Translations under genes and position numbers: made by a program
In this document: in pieces, positions 8,619 to 17,870 of the stretch
How positions within the stretch are numbered: the stretch's first letter is position 1
How the letters are laid out: every line of letters begins with the position of its first letter
The notes under the pieces: model-generated
The model's database searches: none
What the model saw: only the letters and a program-made list of their open reading frames with translations
What the model was told of the DNA's origin: nothing
DNA from: Gnetum montanum
Lineage: Eukaryota; Streptophyta; Gnetopsida; Gnetales; Gnetaceae
Direction of reading: 5' to 3'
NCBI GenBank assembly: GCA_015680685.1
Contig: MNCI01020346.1
Coordinates: 10,960 to 31,902, forward strand
DNA: 20,943 bases

Positions 8619-9382
8619 TGATGAGTGGTGAGGTACCCCTACATTCAACCATACAAATACGAGCATTCACACATGATCTAGTCGAACTCTAAGGACTAAG
8701 TGCTTACGCACCTTAATAGAACACTTAAGGTTAATCAATCGATGTCTTCCCAAACTTACTTGTATTGTCACGGTTGTATGGTTAAGTAAGCTTGAGGTAT
8801 ATGATTTTTATAGCTTTTATCTTTTTAATGTCTTATGCTAATAGGGGAAGGTGAAGAGATCTAAGTGACTAACTTTCATTAACTATTCACTAACTATGTT
8901 CTAATTGCTCCTAACACCAATATCTGTTCTCACTTGCTACACACATCTTGAACCATTGCAACACTACTAGGATTACCAAATGCTAATTGTTACTGGGTTA
9001 CCAAGTGCTACACACATGCTTGAAGCGGTCGTACTAAATGTACTTAACTAGGAGAGTCAAGGGTTAAGACAGATTAATTAACTAGGAAAGCATTTAAACA
9101 TTCAACAATAATTCATTACTATTTAGCTTAGTCCATATGCTACAAGGTTTATCAGAAAGTTTGTCTTTATTGTCGTATAAAAATGTATGCTTAGGTACAA
9201 TTTTCTCGAATAAAGATCCATTCACTTTAAGACTGCTACTGTGGGCACATGAAAATTATTCTAACTCTGGAATGGTAAAACTACAAGAGTTTAGCTAAGG
9301 ATCTAAGTCTAAGTGCCTAGAATAAGGAAATCTGCCTCTTATTTATATAAATTGAGGCAGGCCGTGATATCGCGGCTCATCA
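8619..9382 (-). repeat. 5' LTR of element A
   Basis: This 764-bp LTR is a direct repeat of 2383-3144 with about 9% difference by eye, mostly transitions, and the same TGATGAG/CTCATCA ends. On the minus strand a TATA box lies at 9341-9349, about 35 bp from the LTR start, so transcription would run leftwards into gag. A near-perfect 16-bp palindrome (GCCGTGATATCGCGGC, 9361-9376) sits between the LTR terminus and the TATA box. Confidence 0.95.
9341..9349 (-). promoter_or_regulatory. TATA box of the element A 5' LTR
   Basis: The plus strand ATTTATATA gives TATATAAAT on the element's strand. It sits in the same place as TATAAATA at 3102-3109 in the other LTR and as TATATAAAT at 9502-9510 in element B. 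It is the likely core promoter of the element. Confidence 0.65.
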
Positions 9383-9387
9383 CCCTT
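9383..9387. repeat. Target-site duplication of element A (right copy, CCCTT)
   Basis: An exact copy of 2378-2382 immediately after the CTCATCA terminus. The 19 bases that follow, up to 9406, are the only pre-insertion sequence left between elements A and B. Confidence 0.93.
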
Positions 9388-9406
9388 GAATAGATGCAAA
9401 AATAAT

Positions 9407-10260
9407 TGATGAATCATTCAATAGGCTACATCAACAAGCATACATCAACATAGCCTCATCAATGCATGATTTGATGCATCGATGTAGTATCTAGTCTTGC
9501 CTATATAAATGCACATACCCACCACATTTATGACATGTTAAGTCAATAGAGTAGCCAAGTTCTTGTAATTTTGTTTCACCAAAGTTAGAATATCCTTTGA
9601 GTGCCCACAATAGGACTTCAAAGATTATATAGATCCTTATTCGAGTATCAATATACCTAAACATCTTGATGTGATAGCAATAAAGATGAAATTCTTGGAA
9701 TTTCTTGTAGCATTTAAGAATAGTTTAATGTTTTCATTCATGCACTTTATTACTTATGCATTTTACATTCATGTCCTTAGTTAATTAATACATTTAATAA
9801 TAATACATAGGTACGATCATCTTGAACATACCATTAACTCTTGGTAATCCCAATGGTCTTATTGCTTAGTTCACTTAGTAGCCAAACACTTGGTAACCTA
9901 GTAGCATTTATAACGAGTTCAAGATGTGCACAGAAGGTGTGCCCTGATGCTCATGTTAGAATAGTTAGATTAAGATATTAGATAGTTAATTAGTTAATTT
10001 ACAATTATTTATCTTTGTTTTACACATAGATTAAATCAAATAAAATATAAAATATACATAAAAATCATGTGCATTAGCTTACACTTAACCATATAAGTGA
10101 ACTTATACAAGTAAAGTGAAGAAGACAATGATTGCATCTCTAAGTCACTATCTTTGTTCATTAGTGCATTTAGGGACTAAGTCCATGGAATTCAACCAAA
10201 TCGCTAGTGCAACGCTTGTGATTCATATGGTTGGGTGTAAGAACTACTTGCTACTCATCG
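9407..10260 (+). repeat. 5' LTR of element B
   Basis: It starts TGATGAATC and ends CTACTCATCG (one change from the expected CTCATCA), directly followed by a PBS. Shared blocks with element A's LTR read on the element strand include GGCTACATCAA (A: GCCTACCTCAA), GATCCTTATTCGAG (A: GATCTTTATTCGAG), a CACTTGGTAACC block and the closing CATATGGTTGGGTGTA (A: CATATGTTGTGTGTA). The 854-bp length exceeds A's 762, partly because of an extra CATCAA-rich segment before the TATA box. The left end is inferred from alignment; no target duplication can be checked because the right end is missing. Confidence 0.8.
9443..9510 (+). promoter_or_regulatory. U3 promoter module of element B: CATCAACATAGC, hairpin, TATA box
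   Basis: The module starts CATCAACATAGC (9443-9454). An inverted repeat follows, CATCAATGCAT (9457-9467) and ATGCATCGATG (9474-9484), pairing at 10 of 11 positions around a 6-base loop, and a TATATAAAT box lies at 9502-9510. The TGCATG core inside it matches the RY element bound by plant B3 factors, but that link is only inference. Element A's LTR lacks the module. A similar one precedes a TATA box at 18071-18131. Confidence 0.55.
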
Positions 10261-10261
10261 T

Positions 10262-10279
10262 TAGTGCCATTCTTGGGGA
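10262..10279 (+). other. Primer-binding site of element B, decayed tRNA-Asp type
   Basis: TAGTGCCATTCTTGGGGA starts one base after the LTR end, the same spacing as in element A. It matches TGGCGCCGTTGCCGGGGA, the complement of the plant tRNA-Asp 3' end, at 12 of 18 positions; five of the six differences are transitions. The following GATTTAG corresponds to GACTTAG in A. Confidence 0.7.
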
Positions 10280-10410
10280 TTTAGTCTAGCTAAGTGTGGT
10301 ACATAAGAAATACAGTGAAATCCTCTAAGGATGTTGTAAAAGATAATTAATGCTAAATTAGTAAGAACATAATAATAACAAATGCACACGATTTTTGAAT
10401 AATCACTGAG
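10280..10410 (+). other. Leader between PBS and gag of element B
   Basis: AT-rich, no open frame on the element strand. Its length (about 131 bp) matches the leader of element A (about 126 bp), which supports the assigned gag start. Confidence 0.55.
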
Positions 10411-11274
10411 ATGGTGTCTTCTCATAGGGAAGAATCTCCACCACCACTCACTAGTAGATCCAACCAAAGGTAAGAAGGTTCAAAAACATAAGTGCCCCAA
10501 CACTTTTGGGTTGTTTACACCCATCTAGATCTTTACACTCTAGATTCCACCTTCATCTTGCATTAAGATGAAAAGCTATGATGGAGAAACATGAACGGTA
10601 AGATCGTGTTGCCTCCTAATAGATCTAGTATTGTGATGTTGCTAAACAATCTCATCAAGTTCAGCATTGCTATACTTAATGCTAAGTATGACATGCAAGA
10701 TCACCTCTATCAAGATTCTCATCCCACAGAGGTCAAATGAAAGAAAGATAAGCAAATGGAAGCTCGATATAATGCTTCAAATTATAAAATGTTTGCTACC
10801 CATGAATTCTTACAACCACATAGAAAGGACGAGGACTTCTTTTTAGGCCAATCCCAATACACTAATTCCTCCTCTCTTTTTTGATGGGAAGACCCTCACC
10901 CAATGGTTGCAATTAACTATGGACAACCTTAATGATGAGAAGAATGGGTCTCAAGACTAGGGGGCCTCAAAATATTGTAGCCATAGCTGATTACCCAGAG
11001 GCAAGAATAATGATAAGCACCAGGAGAAAGATAAACATGATGATCAAGTAGGGACTAGAGAATAGGAGGCAATAAGCATCGTTCTAGTATTGATTCTCTT
11101 TCCTCTTCATATTCATCATCATCCCCATCATCTTCCTCCTCCAACTCTGAAAAGAGAAGCAAAAACTAAGACTAGGGAAAAAGTAACAAAGATCATGATG
11201 AAGATGAACGGTGGAATATGGATAATTGTAGAGCCCACCTAGATAACAGGGACCAAGGGCATGAACAATAGTAA
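10411..11274 (+). pseudogene. Gag N-terminal region of element B
   Basis: It begins with ATG 10411 in MVSSHREESPPPL and continues to FWVVYTHLDLYTLDSTFILH near 10508-10567, then WRNMNGKIVLPPNR and DMQDHLYQDSHPTEVK. This aligns closely with the N-terminal Gag of element A. Stops at FILH-stop-DEKL and KL-stop-WRN replace Gln and Leu positions of A. Between about 10800 and 11000 the alignment to A is poor. A Ser-rich segment (SSSYSSSSPSSSSSNSEKRS, around 11103-11165) matches A's Ser-rich stretch. Not translatable as one protein. Confidence 0.7.
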
Positions 11275-12600
11275 GTGAATGAACATCACAAGCAACAAAG
11301 GAATAACAAGACTCATCATAGGCATCATGGCTATGATTGGACCCATAGAGATCGCTATGACTATGATGAGCCCCTACTAGCTACTAAAGATATACTGAAC
11401 ATTTCAAAGGTTGTTAGAATTCCCACTAAGCACTTGAAGGATAGTCACATCAAATGATTAGATATGAACAATATTCCCAAGTTTGAGGGGAAATATAATT
11501 CAGATCCAAGAAATCATTTGCAAGCCTTCCATGATGTCTATGCCTTATAAAATGTGGAAATGAGTGGTAGAAGTTGAAACTATTTCCACAAACACTCATA
11601 AAGGAAGTAGAAAGGTGGTACCAATCCTTGGAACTAGAATATATTTGATGATGGAGTATAATGCTAGAACTATTCAATGACAAATAGCAAACATACTCCA
11701 TAGTGTCCAATATGCAAAGGCAAATCCAAGGCTAGAAACAAGGCACTCATGAATCCTTGGATGTAGCCATGGGCAGGTACTACTCTTTGTTGCATCAATC
11801 TTGAGGCCATGAACACTCCCAACAAGATCAGCTACCACATATCATAGATGGGACTAGAGTTGAAATAAGAAGAACCCTTGGGATCTATGCCCAAGGGAGA
11901 CTTTCTAAGCTAAGGGTCCATTAGATTCAAAGGCTCATTGATAAAGTGGCCAAAGAGGAAGGAGAGCTAAAAAAATGGAAAATCATGAAAGAATACAATA
12001 GGGATCCCTCCATCTACAAGAGGGAGGTCCATTTCTATGAGAATGAGGAAGGAAACCACTTGATGATGTGATGCAAAGGAAAACCTTGCCAATCCAAAAA
12101 TCTATTACTAAAATATTGGCTAAGGTTGATAAGATGTGTGACTCCTTGAATGAGAAGTTTTAAACTACTCTAAAGATTATAGAGAAACATAGATATCAAG
12201 GAGGTGGTGTCCATCAGTAAAGGAAGAAGAAGGATGTTAAATGTGAATATTGCAAAGATAAGGGTAAACCTGTAGCAACAAAGGAGGTTGCAAATTTAGA
12301 ATCTAGTGATGATTGGTGTAACATCTATTAATATGAACATCCCAAGGGATGTTTTCCTATGTTGTTACACTTACAAGAATTTGGGATGTATGCTTTAAAT
12401 CCTAGATTGGTAAAACAACAAGTACCTTATCCACAAGTCATCTATATGCAACAATTTAACCAAAGAGCTTACTATCCAAGTGGAGTGATACTTCAACCTC
12501 AAGCACAGTACTAGTAGTGGTAACATCCATAGTCATGGGGGATGCCACCTCCAAGGCAGTAGTACCCTTATTCCCAACCTAATCCTTATGGGTATTAAAT
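11275..12600 (+). pseudogene. Gag central and C-terminal domains of element B
   Basis: An open segment reads EPLLATKDILNISKVVRIPT, then past a TGA (11458) DMNNIPKFEGKYNSDPRNHL and QAFHDVYAL, the start of the gag domain seen in element A. Frame changes follow. The later part reads KQGTHESLDVAMGRYYSLL, RRTLGIYAQGRLSKLR, VAKEEGELKKW and a damaged zinc knuckle (WCNIY-stop-YEHPKGCF, about 12313-12356, with a Cys changed to Tyr). It ends with the Pro/Gln-rich start YYPSG...SWGMPPPRQ...YPYSQPNPYGY. At 11733-11735 a TAG replaces Trp of A, while the next-but-one codon (CAA, 11739-11741) is Gln where A has its TAG at 7212. Confidence 0.75.
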
Positions 12601-13040
12601 TCAACACCTAGTCTTTCCACTTAACTCTTCTAGTCATGCTTCCTTTCCACACCATTACTATCCTTTGAAGTACTGAGAGCCCCTTATCCATGAGGAAAGT
12701 CCTCATTTCATTTCTATCCTCAACATTCATCTACTCCTATACCATCATCATTGACTTCTCTACCACCTTCTTCATCCATGCAAGGTGAAATACCTACACA
12801 ACCACACTAAAAAATGCTACGAGGGTAGTTAATTTGCATTTGACTCCTTAGCCAAGTGATCCTAAATCCAAGCCTCGCAAGAGGCCATTCTTCAAAACCA
12901 ATAGCTCCACAAAGCCCTCATGCACACCTATAGCTACCAACCCTACTACCTCAATCTCTAAAATCCTTATCGAGCAACCTACAAACCAAAGTGTCCCCCA
13001 ATTATACACTGTCATGTTGATCCATGCTATCACAGATTAG
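12601..13040 (+). pseudogene. Gag-protease linker of element B
   Basis: Low-complexity, Pro/Ser/Thr-rich sequence in the position of A's linker (5943-6530). The segment KPRKRPFFKTNSSTKPS-like around 12868-12915 parallels MKIRPFFRTNSPTKPSQP of A, and the C-terminal part before protease (HAITD-stop-IKSTHLP) parallels HAVTNWIKEGHLP. No enzymatic domain. A 61-codon open frame on the opposite strand here is a shadow. Confidence 0.55.
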
Positions 13041-13759
13041 ATCAAATCCACCCATCTTCCATAGAAGAGATATGATCTAGGGAGTCCTCTCATTTACTTA
13101 AATATCACCAGGAATGAACCATGTAAAGATCTTTTGGATTCAAGTTCCTGAGTTAACCTAATTTCACAAGAGATGTATAAAGCCTAAAACTTTCCTTCAT
13201 TGTAAAAGATTAGCATCAAAATAGAGCTAGAAAACTAATCCATCACTATTCCTTTGGGATTAGTGAAGGACATTGTGACCACCATTTGTGGATGGTCCTA
13301 TCTTGTCAATTTTTTGGTGATCCAGAACTCCAAAGGGGACTTTCCTATCATCTTAGGAAGAGCATGGCTGACCATCATTGATGTAAGGTTTAAGATTCAA
13401 GACCTTTCCTTGAAGATTTTTAATGAAAATTAATTTGGAAAGATTGAGAAAAAGAGAGTTCCATGCATCACATACAGCAACACATGGTGTTATTACATGC
13501 AAACATTGTGAATCATCAAAAGCACATCACTTCCAACATGGAATTAGTGTGTAGAGATGACAAAAATTCAAAGGTGCCTATACACAATAGCCACTAAATA
13601 GGAAGGTACCCATTGGTTGACAATAGATAAAAAGGCTAGATTAATAATATGCATGGAAGTAGCTGAGAGCCTTACTAGTTCCTACATTGATAGCATGGAC
13701 AAATTGGAGCATCTCCATCAACAACTCTCTAATACACAAAGTAAGATCGATTAGGAAAG
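13041..13759 (+). pseudogene. Protease of element B, catalytic motif damaged
   Basis: The frame reads GSPLIYLNITRNEPCKDLL, then DSSS-stop where a retropepsin needs D-S/T-G (codons 13137-13145), so the Gly is lost. VNLISQEMYKA, LGLVKDIVTTICGWSYLVNF and KGDFPIILGRAWLTIIDVRF follow, the last two matching the 'PIILGRPFL' region of plant gypsy proteases. TAA codons at 13185-13187 and 13236-13238 align with TAG codons in element A, with the same 51-base spacing. The linker to RT (DSMDKLEHLHQQLSN) follows, and a frameshift near 13745 leads into the RT frame. Confidence 0.8.
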
Positions 13760-14700
13760 TTGAAGATCCCTATAAATTTTAAGAAAGAGCTTGTTGAGTT
13801 AAAGGCTCTATATGCATCTTTGAATATTAGTAAGACAACAGTTATGAATTCCACACTTGCTCCCGAAGAGAAAAATAAATTATTGGAAGTTGTGAACAAA
13901 TGGCCAACAACCTTTTCCTACTCATATCATGAGCTAGTAGGAATTGATCCTAGGATATGCTAGCACAAAATTTATACATGCTCCTTAATCAAACCAAAGA
14001 GGGAGCCACAAAGATGCTTGAACCTAAAACTCAAACAAGTCATCAAGGAGGAGATTGAATAACTCCTCAAGGCTAGGTTCATTTACCCCATTATAGATAG
14101 CAAGTGTGGCCCACTCATTATTGTATTAAAAAAAGAAGAAATGTGGAGAGTCTATATTGACTTTTGATTATTGAATATGGCAAGTTATAAAGATCATTTT
14201 CCATTGCCATTTGTGGACCAAATGATAGATACCATTGCAAGGCATTATTACTATAGCTTTCTGGATAGTTATAGTGGCTATAACCAAATCCAAATTTCAC
14301 TAAAGAACCAAGCCAAGACAACATTCACAAGTCCCTAGGAGACTTTTATGTACAAAAATATGCCCTTTGGCCTATGCAATGTGCCCACTACATTCTAATA
14401 TTTAGTCCTAAGCATCTTCCAACAACAAATTGGTAGCAATGTAGAATTCTTCATGGATGACTTTTCTACCTATCAGGCTACCTTTGAGCAAGCCTTAGAC
14501 TACCGTGAGCAAGTGCTTCAAAGGTGTGTAAAGACAAACCTAAGGCTTAATTGGTAGAAGAGCCACCTAATGGTCAAAGAGGGCATTGTCTTGAGGCATC
14601 AAATTTCAAACAAAGTGATTGAGGTAGACCCAAAAAAGGGGTTCACCTAAGGAATAATCAAATAGCCACAAATAGTGAAAGATGTGAGATCATTACTTGG
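13760..14700 (+). pseudogene. Reverse transcriptase domain of element B
   Basis: RT copies element RNA into DNA. An open run (13760-13963) carries NSTLAPEEKNKLLEVVNKW and YHELVGIDPRIC, the pre-RT segment of Athila/Tat elements ('..I.GI.P..C.HKI'). Then come PKREPQRCLNLKLKQVIKEE, WRVYIDF-stop-LLNMA, KDHFPLPFVDQMID, FLDSYSGYNQIQI, MPFGLCNVPTTF, the catalytic box FMDDF (14450-14464, both Asp kept) and RLNW-stop-KSHLMVKEGI. These are RT blocks 1 to 6 in order and one frame. About ten stops interrupt it; for instance TGA sits where the family has Arg after IDF, consistent with CGA to TGA. Confidence 0.9.
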
Positions 14701-15240
14701 CCACACCAATTACTATTAGCATTTCATTGAAACTTCTCAAAGATCTCCAAGCCATTAGTGTGGAACTTATGAAGAAAATGCACTATTCATATGGACCAAG
14801 AAATGCAAGCATGCATTCCATAAGTTGACATGGAAACTCATAGAGACTCTAATTCTATGAGAACTAAACTAGTTCAAACCATTCCACATCATGATAGGTG
14901 CATCAAACTATACCTTAGGAGCCATGCTTACATAGATCCATGATTAGAAACATCCATACTACATCTAGTATACAAGCAGGGGTATTGTGGATGTACAACT
15001 AAACTACACCACCACTAAAAAGAAGCTTATGATAGTGTGTATGTCTTAGAAAATTTAGGCACTATGTGCTTAGATACAAAGGTTTTGTGCACACTAACCA
15101 TTGTGCCAGCTAGTTCCTAATGAATAAGCCATCATCATACGATGGTTGGTGATCCTCTAGGAGTTTGATTTAGTAATTGTAGACTAAATGGAAACCAAGG
15201 ATGTGGTGGCTAATCACTTGTCTTAGTTAAGGTGAAATAG
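14701..15240 (+). pseudogene. RNase H domain of element B
   Basis: In the same frame as RT, VRSLLGHTNYY-stop-HFIE is the connection ('vRSFLGHagFYRRFI') followed by FHIMIGASNYTLGAML (about 14882-14929). In the family this reads '..mcDASdyavGAvL', so the first catalytic Asp has become Gly and the second Asp of the motif Asn. YTSRGIVDVQLNYTTTKKKL matches 'yaSrtl..aQ.NYattEKEL'. The end, EFDLVIVD and DVVANHLS, matches 'EFDleI.DkkG.eNvvADhLSR'. The product would remove RNA from the RNA/DNA hybrid. Many stops, clearly non-functional. Confidence 0.85.
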
Positions 15241-16554
15241 AAAAGAGGATGAAAGCCCACTATCTGATCAATTTCCTAATGTACTCCTCTTTGCTAATGC
15301 TATTAATGAGCAAGATCCCAAGGAAACAAACTGGTATGATAACATCCTCTTTTATCTACTCACACGGGATATGCCATAGGAGTGGGACCATAAGAAGAAA
15401 CAATAGTTTCTTCATTAAGCTAAACACCTTATGGAAATCAATGACAACCTCTACAAGAGTTGCATAGATGACCTAATACGATGAAGTGTCCTTGATGTAG
15501 ATCAACTTTGAGCCCTCTAGTATGTACATGAATGTCCTTGTTGGGGCCACTATGCTAGGAGGTGAATGATCATTAAGACCATCATGGTAGGGTATTATTG
15601 GCCTATAATATTCAAGGATGTCCATCACTTCTTTTGTTCCTATGAAAAATCCCAATGTGATGGAGGGATCACTGCATGTATGGAGGGGTCTCAATAATGG
15701 ATCCAACCATTGGAGCCTTTTGATCTTTAGGGGACTAATTTCATGGGACCCATCAACCCTACATTAAATGGAAAGGCATACATCATCATGGCTATTGATT
15801 ATTGTGTCAAATGGGCTAAATCCACTATCATTACCAACTGTTCATCCTCTATGGTGGCACATTTTGTATAACAAAATGTTATAAATAGGTTTGGCATGCC
15901 ACAGGTACTAATTTTTAATAATGAAACTCATTTTACTAGTGCCACTTTTCAAAAGCTCATGTAATGCTTGGGGGTTGAATATAAATTAATAACTTAATAT
16001 CATTCCCAAGCCAAAGCTCAAGCTGAGGTCACCAATAGGGAAATTACAAAGATACTAACATGTACAATTAATAAATATAGGAAGGATTGGAGCAATAAAC
16101 TAAATGATGCTCTTTGGGCTTATCGTTCAATCTAGAAACTTCCTATTGGTTATTCTCTCTATGAGTTAGTGTACATAAAAACTTCCAATTCTTCCCATCC
16201 AAGTTGAGCTCTAGATACTTTTAATGACCTGTGACCTTGACTTGGATCTAAGTCTGGCCCAGAGATAAAGATTGATGAATCTCAACATGCTAGACAAGAA
16301 TAGATTAGCAGTCTTTTCATTGAATGAATTACACAAGGCATACAAGAAATAACATCATGACCTTTGCATAAGGAAAGTAAAGTTTCAACTAAGAGATAAG
16401 GTGCTCTACTAAAGCACCATGCATGTGCCTCAATGGACAAAATTTCAAACGCTATGGAAGGGCCCATACATTATATATGAAACTTTTCCATTTAGAGCCA
16501 TTATGATGTACAATCTTGCTAGCTCGAATAAGATGTTGTTAGTCAACGTCCAAT
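15241..16554 (+). pseudogene. Integrase of element B, with pre-integrase spacer
   Basis: The spacer DQFPNVLLFANAINEQDP then WYDNILFYLLTRDMP is typical of Athila/Tat pol. A degenerate HHCC zinc region follows (around 15480-15690). The core reads GTNFMGPINP, AIDYCVKWAKS, RFGMPQVLIFNNETHFTSA and [12 protein letters not shown]. In the family these are GiDFmGP, ..SDNGtHF and AEvsNreI. Both catalytic Asp are now Asn (codons 15737-15739 and 15917-15919) while Glu (16025-16027) stays, with 35 residues between the second site and Glu as in D,D(35)E. After a frameshift, LWKGPYIIYETFPF (from 16452) is the GPY/F module and the protein ends SSNKMLLVNVQ-stop at 16554. A minus-strand open frame at 15473-15706 is a shadow. 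Confidence 0.9.
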
Positions 16555-17870
16555 AACTTTAATCCTTATGGGAGATAAGAACAACTAGTGAGAATAATGC
16601 CTCAACTGATGGCCAAGCACGCTTAATCTTTTGGATCTCTCCCTTCCAACTCAGTCATGGGGGAGATGACCATCCATGCTAACATCCTACAAGTGGCTTT
16701 TTAGTTTTTCAACCTTTTCTATTTTACATCATTTTTCATATGTTTCCTATTTTCTTGGATATTTTATAATTTCTTTATATTTTACTTTATTTTTATTTTC
16801 TTACATGTCTCTTTCTTATTTACTACCATCAATACTTTGGTGTCGAACATAGTTGCTAATTGATGGTGGTTTATTAAATTTTATTGCTTAAATTAATTAC
16901 TTAATGACTAGATTTCATAGTTGAATTTTGACATGGATTAATGAAACATTGGTTTTCCCATGATACAAGGAAGTGAGCTTATGACATCAATCCATTCCAC
17001 TAAAACTCCATGGTGTTTTTCTTATTATGAAAGCATGAGGTCCTTTCTAATAATAACTTTGAAAGAACTTGTGATCCTAGTGCTCTCCAAACTTGGAATG
17101 AATCAAGTGGAATTGGTAGGGGTGTTACTTCAAGGATATTTTTTACCTTTTATACTTTTCTACCATCTAGATCATCGATTCCTCACCATTCCTAATGTTA
17201 ACCAATAATAGAAAGCAATGTCTTTGCATGGTGTGATTCCCATGAAAGAAAACAACAACAACATGGGAATTCAAAGTACATTCCTTAATGAAAAAATGGA
17301 CTACAAGCAGTAGCTATGGGGCTGGAAGGACAAGTTACCCATGCCTAAACGCACCCCTCTAACTAAGGCCCTCTTCACTTCCTACTTTTCTTTTCTTCTC
17401 TATTTGGAATGGTGGGTGATCTTTGTGGGTTTCCATGAGCTGTAAGTGGTTGAATGATCTCAAAGTGCCAATTTGAAGTCACTAGAAGTGGATGGTCTTG
17501 ATTCCACCTAAGGATGGAATGCTATTAGGTCACCTTAATCACAAACTCCACAAAGGACTTCATGTGATCGAAATAAGGAACTCCATTCCATTCTCTCTTT
17601 CTCATCACCAATTCTATCCATCTATCACCTCACTATCTTCTATTATGATTACTCAGTGTTTTCATTTTGACATGTCTTAATTCTTTGATGGTTTCTTGTG
17701 TGATTCAATTTTTAACAATCTATGGTCATTAATCATCCTTGGGTCCGGTATGAGGGCAAGCAAGGGCATTAAGAGCATGAGCCTACTATGGGAAGGATTT
17801 ACTTGCATACACTTTGGTCTAGAAGATTAAATTTCCTATCCCTTAGTCATTTTTCTCTCAAATCCATTGT
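16555..17870 (+). other. 3' non-coding region of element B
   Basis: No supported gene. It holds a T-rich stretch (16700-16810) and blocks shared with the 3' region of element A: TTTTGGATCTC with CAGTCATGGGGGAGATG (16640-16670), GACTTCAAGGGG-like sequence near 17130, CTTTGCATGGTGTGATTC (17222-17240), TCTAACTAAGGCCCT (17357-17371) and the AGGGCATTAAGAGCATGAGC block (about 17764-17783). An 82-codon open frame at 16960-17208 and a 62-codon one at 17492-17680 are not preserved in A, so I treat them as chance. Confidence 0.7.
16653..16663 (+). repeat. Polypurine-like motif AGTCATGGGGG in element B
   Basis: Identical over 11 bases to the three copies in element A and in the same place as the copy at 5026-5036, about 100 bases after the integrase stop. 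Only this copy is seen after B's integrase. Confidence 0.6.

Larger units (their letters stand above)
2383..9382 (-). mobile_element. Element A: complete Ty3/gypsy (Athila/Tat-like) LTR retrotransposon lacking RT, RNase H and most of integrase
   Basis: Two direct ~763-bp LTRs with matching TGATGAG/CTCATCA termini are flanked by a perfect CCCTT duplication, so both ends are exact. The element reads on the minus strand: 5' LTR (8619-9382), PBS, gag, protease, a fused linker plus integrase tail, a long 3' non-coding region, a G-rich tract, 3' LTR (2383-3144). Compared with element B, about 2.7 kb covering RT, RNase H and almost all of integrase is absent, which makes A resemble gag-only (TR-GAG type) non-autonomous elements. 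By eye the LTRs differ at about 70 of ~763 positions (~9%), mostly transitions, so the insertion is old. The gag-protease region keeps one frame for 2.5 kb but has about a dozen stops. Whether the deletion came before or after insertion cannot be told from one copy. Confidence 0.95.
9407..17870 (+). mobile_element. Element B: decayed Ty3/gypsy (Athila/Tat-like) retrotransposon, 3' LTR not found
   Basis: A plus-strand relative of element A with the order 5' LTR, PBS, gag, protease, RT, RNase H, integrase, 3' non-coding region. The order protease-RT-RNase H-integrase is that of Ty3/gypsy. Each domain is recognisable by motif but is broken by many stops and several frameshifts (for example near 13745 and between integrase core and tail). 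Gag, protease, leader and 3' region align with A, but B is more decayed, so it is probably older. Homology to A's 3' region stops at about 17870. No copy of B's LTR is seen to the right, so B is either interrupted by unit C or truncated. Confidence 0.85.

Noticed and set aside
16960-17208. 82-codon hydrophobic open frame after integrase of element B
   Set aside because: The homologous stretch in element A does not keep the frame, so it is probably part of the non-coding 3' region.
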